Translations under genes and position numbers: made by a program
In this document: positions 57,220 to 64,000 of the stretch, one piece after another
Position numbering within the stretch: the first letter of the stretch is position 1
How the letters are laid out: the number at the start of each line of letters is the position of its first letter
Notes under the pieces: generated by a model
The model's input: only the letters and a program-made list of their open reading frames with translations
The model's database searches: none
What the model was told of the DNA's origin: nothing
Source of the DNA: Cyrtodaria siliqua
Taxonomy: Eukaryota; Mollusca; Bivalvia; Adapedonta; Hiatellidae
DNA length: 64,000 nt
Direction of reading: 5' to 3'
Assembly: GCA_037043455.1 (NCBI GenBank)
Contig: JAWPHD010000140.1
Span: 124,001 to 188,000 of the forward strand

Positions 57220-57888
57220 TTAACACCCGAGTTTATCAACAATAGTCGGAAAGAAAGGGTTGTCAATGTTCAGTATGTCATCCAGATACCGAGAGGTGTC
57301 ATTAAAAGCTTCAATAACATCTGCCTGGGTATCTTGTGAAAGACTCAACATGAAATCTCTTTCATAGCAAAATAAAAACAAATCTGCGACAAGTGGTGCA
57401 CAGTTCGTACCCATAGGGATACCAACAATTTGTCTATAAACGGTGGTACCATACCTGACGAAAATATTATCTAATAGGAAGATGAGTGCTTCACAAACTT
57501 CATAGCAAGTCCACATAGTATAATTGTCTAAACAGCCGTTAGTAAAAAACGCTTCAATATTATTACATGCCAAAAATGTAGTATATTCTCTAGAGAATGT
57601 ATTTTGAATAAGAGAAATTAGCTTGTCTTTAATAAGGTGATGAGATAAGGTTGTATATAGTGTAGAGAAGTCATAAATGCTTATTGATGAAACTTGACCT
57701 TTATTGAACATTTTATCCAAAACGTCTCCTGAATTTTTTATAGACCAAAATAAATTAATCCCAGAGTTTTCATAAGTTTTATCACAATATAGTTCAACGT
57801 GATCTTTAACGGCAGTTAGACAAGAAGTTAAAAACTTGGAGATATTTGTTGTGGTGCAGGAACCTTTAAAAGGCCATAACTCTGTCAA
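57220..57888 (-). pseudogene. Internal fragment of Penelope-like RT, open frame
   Basis: 222 codons with no stop. From CTTTNISK to FFPTIVDK it matches the palm of the 61.6-62.7 kb copy, with about 15 differences in ~205 residues by eye. Motif A (YDFSTLYTTL), motif B (GIPMGTNCAPL) and motif C (RYLDDIL) are intact. Both ends are cut off: MTELWPFKGS and the last residues are host sequence. It sits inside one copy of the segmental duplication, where the other copy (44283-44487) has about 200 bp of unrelated sequence. Confidence 0.7.
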
Positions 57889-59777
57889 AAAACATTCAAA
57901 CTCAAATTAAATGTGTTTTAACATTTCGAGTGAATAGATTTTCATGTCAATATGATGCTAATTCAATGCTGTAATTGCTTTTGAAAATACAATATATTAG
58001 TTTTTCTCTTTGTTGTTTTAATTTTTGTCCCATATAGTTATCAACGTATAATGATCCTTCTAATCATCCAGATTTATATTTGCATGCATTTTAATTTCTG
58101 TTTTAACGAAATGCGCAATAGTATTGCATTTGAACAAACTATTTTGATGATTGACCACACGTTTCCTTAGAAGTTCTGAGCATTTAAGGAACAGTATAAA
58201 AGCAGGAGTATATTCTACTGATGCATGTCTATAAATGAAATATATAACGATGCATATTTGAGAATATACTGATGCATGTCTTTACATAAATCATACGATG
58301 GCGCATCCACATTTCCTTTCTCCGGCAATCGGTTTGCAGAGTAACGTCCTATTTATATGTACATGTATATACTTTTATTTAAAATAAGATACTTGGTACA
58401 TTTAAACACAATAAGAAAATATATGAGTTACATGATTATCGAATATGATTATCCACCTTTTGCATGATATCTCTGTACATGCTATCAGTATGTTTGGAAC
58501 AGTAGAACATTATATTGTGTGTGCGTGCGTGCGTGCGTGCGTGGGTGTTCGGTATGAATATTCATGCGTCAGAAAAAAACTATAAAAAACAAAGCATAAG
58601 CAAACGTCGCACAGGAAGAGTAACATTTACGCTGCGTAAAAACAAAACACGTATTTACAACACAATAACAGTAGTGTGACAAAGGGTGCGACAATAGAGA
58701 TATTCCTTAATAGGTGTCTCATTTCACATCAAATGTTGCGTGTAAGCTGTGTTTACAGGTCTATATCTCTTACATTTATTGTCCTAGCTCAACTAAAATT
58801 GTGATGACCCATACAATGTGCAATAAAGGCATATCGAGGTTTGCGTGTAAGCTGTTGTAAATATCTATATCTCTTAAACTATTTTTCTTATGTCACACAC
58901 ATTATGGTTTGGGATTTCTTGTAGCATTATTATCTTATTCATACTTCACCCATATTGGGGCATGGTCTCCCTCCTCGCCCCTCCAATTCCCCCACCTGCA
59001 GTAAACGTATAGACAATGAATATTCCAACCACAGTATCCATTGTCTCAGTGGTATTCCATTACAGTATATATTGAATAAATGTTCAATAACACTTAGTGA
59101 GACTTATAAAAGACCAGACCAGGAGAAATTATTCGAAACGCATCACGATGGCCGGTTATGCTTAATGGCTTCAATATTTCAATATTTCTTTTCTGCAAAT
59201 ATAAAATTGGTGATACAATATATTGTAATCGTAAACGTTATAAACAAAAGCTTATTGATATAGAAACAGTATCCCCTGTAATATAGGATTCAGTACCTTT
59301 ATTTACTGATACAGACTTTATCTCTTAAACTGAATAATCGCAAGTTCACTGTCTCTCTAGAATCTTCCCCTTCCTGAGTAATAGCCATAGAATCATCCTA
59401 TTGTAATCTCAAAAGAAATATCGTATATAGCGGACCAGTCAAGGTTAGTTCGAATTTTCTGGATCATTTAATCGCATACGTCATAAACAACAAAAAGACA
59501 CAGAGGACCAGTCAAGGTTATTTCAAATGTTCTGAATCAATAACAACAGGAAGGGACTTTTCTTTAAATATAATAATAATACCTTCTGATTGGCCAACAA
59601 AATAGTGTCGCTATCCGGTAAATACTAGTAGGTGCATTTAAAGAAGTAACTTGTATTGATGACATGAACATGTCGTGCTTCCAAGATATAACTGGGAAAA
59701 AAACTATACATAATTCAATGTTTTAAAATTGCAAGGTCATAAATACCAACGCAAACGTTAATAAAAACAAAGGTCAA

Positions 59778-59978
59778 ATGGAAATGTGTAACAATGACTG
59801 TGATGTGATCGGCAGCGATATTCCCAACAAAAAGACACAACTAGAGGATCTCGCATTAGTGCTTAGTTATATTAATGAATTTGTTAAAAGAAATAGCAAA
59901 TATGATATGATGTGGCGGCTTGCTGAGCAACATATAATTGATGCAAATAAATCCAATAATAACTTAGCACGATTGTGA
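59778..59978 (+). other. Unrecognised 66-aa open frame in duplication copy 2
   Basis: MEMCNNDCDVIGSDIPNKK, then a helical region (LALVLSYINEFVKR). The paralogous stretch at 49915-50105 keeps CDVIGSDIPSKKT but has stops and a deletion. Could be a remnant of a coding sequence carried on the duplication; function unknown. Confidence 0.3.
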
Positions 59979-60302
59979 GATTCCATTTATAACATTACTT
60001 ATAACATTACATAGCGTTACAATACGTCAGAAAGCGAGCATTAAAATGACGTCGTTGACGTTATGCTGTACCACTAGTGTATTATGGTGTTATTGTACTC
60101 AAATAATCCATTTTATGTGATAAACTGATCGTTAAACGCAAAACAAAATCCAGGAACAATGGCTTAGATATTGACGGTGTTGCGCTGAAACAAACGTGTG
60201 ACAGCCGATAACTGTAAAGTTTGTATGTTAACTATAAAATAAATAGGCAACCTTATTAAAGTAAAAAGAGAAAACACCTACAAAGTAAACCATCCATCAG
60301 AT

Positions 60303-60615
60303 GAGGCCAAGGTGGCCCAGTGGATAGCACTTAAGTTCGACTATGAGTCTGGAGATAACGAGCTCGAGCCTCACACACGAACCAGTGGATTACTTCGGTG
60401 TATCCATAGGCAATACACTACCCGTAGCCTCGTCAGCCGAATTGGGACGTAAGCCGGGCGGTCCTTTGTATCGTAGTCTTCCCTTCGAGCACGTTATAGA
60501 ATCATAGGAATCTATTCGATAATAAGAGTGAGTTAGGGTTCCTGGATTCATCATTATGCATACCCTCTTTCTTGAGCAGCTGGAAATAACACTGTGTTGT
60601 TGAACCATTAAAAAC
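60303..60615 (+). mobile_element. tRNA-derived SINE, duplication copy 2
   Basis: Box A GGCCCAGTGGATAGCAC, box B AGCTCGAGCCTC, 'GGGACGTAAGCCGGGCGGTC'. Longer head than its partner at 50427. Confidence 0.65.
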
Positions 60616-61349
60616 AATACATACACCAGACACACATTTCATGTATGTCATGATCAACCAATCAAAATCGTTCCAGGTTGTATTAAAATAGAATATGAAA
60701 TTGATGTTCGACACTGCTAACAAGGGTCGTTATGTGATAAACCCAACCATCCTTGGGTCTCTTTTACCTAAAACTGCTACTTTTGACGAAGATTTCCCCT
60801 CTATGAAATAATGGATGTTGTTGAATGGCTCATCAACGCATTACTAAGAAGGGTGAAAATATCGGACAGGGAAAGCAGCATTCAAGGACGACAGTCAACC
60901 ACAAAACACAAAAACAAACACGCAAACAGACAAACGAAAAGGCAAAAGTAATAAAAAATGCAAACGACATCACAAACACAAAAGGGTTGACAATAGGGCT
61001 ACCGCCTTGGAACGGTCAGTGGCAAAGTAGGCCACTGGGGGTTTAAACCGGTTCTAGGGTGCACCAAACCTCACACTTACCCTACTGTCATCCCATAAAA
61101 ACAGGACAGTGTCAATAAAGAAATCCCCGCCATAATCTAAACTCTAACCAACAAGGAAGCATCAATAGGCAATATAAGTAAAACACAAATATGCTCGTGT
61201 AAATATAATACAAAAAACCAATAGCCTAGAAAGCCACAATGAAGGTACTCAATGACTTGGCAGAAGCCAGAGCAGTAAGAGAACACACCATTAAGGGCAC
61301 GACAAGAAAGAACATGGACAAACATCAAACGCCACCGTCCCAATGGGCT

Positions 61350-61565
61350 TTAGGTAGGCGTCATCATAGGGTCCACAGCCTGTCCGGTCATCGTACAATT
61401 AAAGAGGAAAGCATAGTTGCGAACTGTAAAAGGGTCCACCACCAAGCATGCAGTACGTTGCAAAATGATAGGGTCATAACCTCTTTTGATAAACTTTTTA
61501 ACAAGTTTAACAAAGATAGTATGAAAGTGATCATGACCAAAAATCTGACGAAGTTTATAAATCAC
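61350..61565 (-). pseudogene. Penelope-like RT, C-terminal segment in shifted frame
   Basis: It encodes IYKLRQIFGHDHFHTIFVKL and then RGYDPIILQRTACLVVDPFTV, ending GQAVDPMMTPT. This is the conserved C-terminus seen in at least six other copies here, and it is displaced from the main RT frame by the upstream frameshift. Stop codon as in the other copies, followed by the non-coding tail. Confidence 0.7.
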
Positions 61566-61612
61566 ATCACCATAAAAGTCAGGTTGTGATAGTCCTTGTC
61601 GCAGAAGAGTCC

Positions 61613-62683
61613 TTAAATTACATTTATATTTGGAAAGAAGATCAAGGTTACGATAATAAAATTTTGCAAAGGTTTACGAAGTGTATGGTAACGGTAACCT
61701 TGATTGAGTAACGTTTTAGTTATACAAAGATTACGAATATTAAAGTCTTCAACTCGAGTACAAGCTCTAGAAAAACGAATAAGTTGAGACAGATACACCC
61801 CGTAAGAAGTTGCTCGGGGAACATTCCCATCCAAGTGGGGATAATTAACAATGTCAAAATTAAAATCATCTCTCTTGTCATAGATTTTGCTAATTATTTT
61901 ACCATTTTCAATCGAGAGATCTAAATCAAGAAAAGAAGCGTTATTATCAGATATATTTTCTTTATTAAGCCGAAGTTCTTTAGGATAAATATTATGAACC
62001 ATAGTTGGAAAGAAAGGGTTGTCAATGTTCAGTATGTCATCCAGATACCGAGAGGTGTCATTAAAAGCTTCAATAACATCTGCCTGGGTATCTGGTGAAA
62101 GACTCAACATGAAATCCCTTTCATAGCAAAATAAAAACAAATCTGCGACAAGTGGTGCACAGTTCGTACCCATAGGGATACCAACAATTTGTCTATAAAC
62201 GGTGGTACCATACCTGACGAAAATATTATCTAATAGGAAGATGAGTGCTTCACAAACTTCATAGCAAGTCCATATAGTATAATTGTCTAAACTGCCGTTA
62301 GTGAAAAACGCTTTAATATTATTACATGCCAAAAATGTAGTATTTTCTCTAGCGAATGTTTTTTGAATAAGAGAAATTAGCTTGTCTTTAATAAGATGAT
62401 GTGGTAAGGTTGTATATAGTGTAGAGAAGTCATAAGTACTTATTGATGAAACTTGACCTTTATTGAAAATTTTATCAAGAACGTCTCCTGAATTTTTTAT
62501 AGACCAAAATAAATTAATCCCAGAGTTTTCATAAGTTTTATCACAATATAGTTTAACGTGAGCTTTAACGGCAGTAAGACAAGAAGTTAAAAGTTTGGAG
62601 ATGTTTGTTGTGGTGCAGGCACTAGAATTAGAAATAAAGCGAGCCTTATACGGATTTTTATGTAATTTAGGAATCCAGTACAT
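61613..62683 (-). pseudogene. Penelope-like reverse transcriptase, palm region
   Basis: This 356-residue open frame carries the RT core. YDFSTLYTTLPH holds the first catalytic Asp (motif A), IVGIPMGTNCAPLVADLFLF is motif B, RYLDDIL is the catalytic D-D pair (motif C), and NASFLDLDLSI is motif D. It is followed by IYDKRDDFNFDIVNYPHLDG and GVYLSQLIRFSRAC, both typical of this family. The frame is open upstream of the first Met as far as a TGA at 62842. It ends early because of a single-base deletion in the A-run near 61675; the remaining C-terminus continues in another frame at 61350-61565. Catalytic residues look intact, so the break is recent. Confidence 0.75.
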
Positions 62684-62919
62684 GGTAGGCAGTTTATTTT
62701 GCTTATCGCTTACACCAGGCTTGAAAGTAGTGCACCGAGTGATATGTGCGGAAACAACATCATCCTCAGTAGAATTAACTGGAGTATACGAATTGGTACT
62801 GCCGAGTTCCAGAGATAAAACATTGACGTAATGTAGGCGTCAAACAATAATTACATTATTCGCTGCTTTATCTGCAGGAACTAAAACAAATTTATTATGA
62901 AATTCCTGAATTCCCGATT

Positions 62920-63395
62920 TTATAAATTACGAAAGGAAAACCTAGGTCTCGGAGGTAGTAAAGAGGGGTTAGCATTATAAAAGTTAATACGTGTATCTAT
63001 AATTTTAAGAATAGACTTTTTCCAAGTAGAAAACGAGTTTGGGTCCGCATGTTCTCTACGACACCATTTTATACTTAAATCTTCAATGGAGTGGGCGATT
63101 TGGGCACGACAGGCATTAAAATCAATAGTTGAAGGTAATCTATATTTAGGACCTTTCGAAAACAAATGCCGAATACGTTTATCAACAATATCAAAATTAC
63201 CAGTGATGACATGACCTGCTGGAGCATAGCAAAATTTTGATGTGTTGCATTCACATTCCTTAGGAGTATTAAGTACTATATCAAGGTCAGAAACGATTTT
63301 GTTGTAGTTGAAAATAATATTTCTAATATGCTTTTTATACTTATAACAAATTACAGGACTTTCGGAATTTTTTAAATATTTTGGGATAGAATCAA
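62920..63395 (-). pseudogene. Penelope-like element, N-terminal coding segment
   Basis: An open frame without a clear start. It reads ...NTPKECECNTSKFCYAPAGH..., then VDKRIRHLFSKGPKYRLP, a W-rich helical region (KWCRREHADPNSFSTWKK), then stops after RFSFRNL. It continues out of frame as EFHNKFVLVPADKAANN. The CxC...C cluster may bind metal. The first Met of the longest ATG-initiated frame is at 63165. Confidence 0.6.
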
Positions 63396-63407
63396 CTACA
63401 TGAGTTT

Positions 63408-63480
63408 ATTTCAAGTAGGCAATAATGTCGAACTGGAAATATATCATTCACAGAACACAGTCAACCATGCACGCCTGAGA
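63408..63480 (-). mobile_element. 3'-terminal fragment of a second Penelope-like copy, head-to-tail
   Basis: The stretch from 'CAAGTAGGCAATAATGTCG' through 'ACACAGTCAACCATG' matches the extreme 3' end of other minus-strand copies (16250, 41575, 46730). It directly abuts the 5' part of the copy at 60850-63405, so two copies lie in tandem in the same direction. Confidence 0.5.
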
Positions 63481-63551
63481 GAAATGAGCAGAATACTGGC
63501 GAAATCATGAAACCTTCTCTACTCTTACCAAATATAAGTCCCGATGGTTCT

Positions 63552-63735
63552 TTAACGTGCTCCGAGGATAGACACCGGACCACCTGGTTTACGTCCAAAT
63601 ACGGCGATCGAGGCTACGTGAAAATGTCTTGCCCAAGAACACACCAAATTCATTGACACCGGTGAGGCTTGAACCTGGATCCACCTTCACAAATCTCCCT
63701 TTCTGTCCACTGGGCCACGCCATCACTCTCACTAT
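63552..63735 (-). mobile_element. tRNA-derived SINE, 5' half
   Basis: Minus strand: box B GGTTCAAGCCTCACCGG, 'TGTGTTCTTGGGCAAGACA', 'GACGTAAACCAGGTGGTCC'. Confidence 0.65.
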
Positions 63736-64000
63736 ATAATTTTACCTTATGGAAGGCTACTTTTGACGAAAGATTCATCTGGAAAAATCACGCCAAGTAC
63801 TCCCTTACTTACCTCTCTAATACTCTGATGTAAGTAGTGTCCTTCCTTACCACACTCCACCCTTACCTGAATATCCCCACCTAACCTAAGGAAGGCTACT
63901 TCTACCGAACACCCTACTCATCTAGAAAAATCAGTTATAACAAATCGCTCCCAAGTATTTTCATTAATTACCCCCTCCACCATCCAATCTCTCAAAGTTG

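Larger units (their letters stand above)
56788..60745 (+). repeat. Segmental duplication, copy 2
   Basis: Direct-orientation partner of 43980-50830. Compared with copy 1 it lacks the two TIR elements and most of 45.2-47.7 kb, and carries the Penelope-like RT fragment 57236-57888 instead of about 200 bp. Its left edge cuts the gypsy element. Confidence 0.8.
60850..63405 (-). mobile_element. Penelope-like retroelement, most complete copy (inactivated)
   Basis: Read on the minus strand: an N-terminal region with CECNTSKFCYAPAGHVITGN and KGPKYRLPSTIDF (63395-62920), then VPADKAANN, then MYWIPKLHKNPYKARF and the RT fingers/palm, C-terminal thumb (61565-61350), then about 500 bp of non-coding 3' tail containing the 'CCGTTCCAAGGCGGTAG' motif shared by every copy in the window, ending near 60850. 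Breaks: a frameshift near 62920, an in-frame TGA at 62842-62840, and a 1-bp loss in an A-run near 61675. No GIY-YIG endonuclease was seen, so this could be an endonuclease-less or truncated PLE. Superfamily assignment comes from motif order only. Confidence 0.7.

Overview
The window reads as repeat-rich, AT-rich nuclear DNA of an invertebrate, most likely a bivalve mollusc. Grounds: no bacterial-type gene density; GT-AG introns; tRNA-derived SINEs; elements with internal units of roughly 160 bp containing 'TTGTTCAAATGGTGACC...GGGGTCA', of the kind familiar from bivalve genomes; Penelope-like reverse transcriptases; and a very long minisatellite. The species cannot be fixed from sequence alone.

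One host gene can be assembled by hand. It is a six-exon, plus-strand gene at 35730-42571 encoding a 234-residue type II membrane protein. It has a short cytoplasmic N-terminus, one transmembrane helix, a BRICHOS-like domain, an R-D-K-R furin-type site and a 29-residue C-terminal peptide with two cysteines and a strongly acidic middle. All five introns have acceptable splice sites and the exon phases agree. A TATA box lies about 80 bp upstream of the ATG. This plan resembles ITM2/BRI proteins and the BRICHOS precursors of annelid host-defence peptides, but the released peptide would be acidic. It is the best candidate for an undescribed system here.

Layout. 0-9.7 kb: AT-rich DNA without convincing genes, a local duplication at 3.4-5.5 kb carrying nested insertions, and Penelope-like (PLE) 3' fragments. 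9.7-12.35 kb: a long element with ~160-bp internal repeats. 13-23 kb: SINEs, a hairpin-rich SINE-like family, broken Ty3/gypsy pol pieces, PLE tails and a 44-bp minisatellite. 23.8-30.7 kb: about 6.9 kb of a 37-bp minisatellite with higher-order structure. 30.7-32.1 kb: broken LINE, with RT and endonuclease on opposite strands. 32.1-33.75 kb: the same minisatellite inverted, interrupted by a PLE copy. 34.1-43.1 kb: the BRICHOS gene, bracketed by a PLE copy just upstream of its promoter and a PLE tail in its 3' region. 43.5-50.8 kb and 56.8-60.75 kb: two diverged copies of a segmental duplication in direct orientation, separated by a truncated Ty3/gypsy element (gag-protease-start of pol) at 54.2-56.8 kb. 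60.85-63.4 kb: the most complete PLE copy (minus strand), broken by two frameshifts and a nonsense codon.

Most of the remaining short open frames are shadows of repeats or chance frames. The insertions carry relative-age information: several are present in one copy of a duplication and absent from the other.
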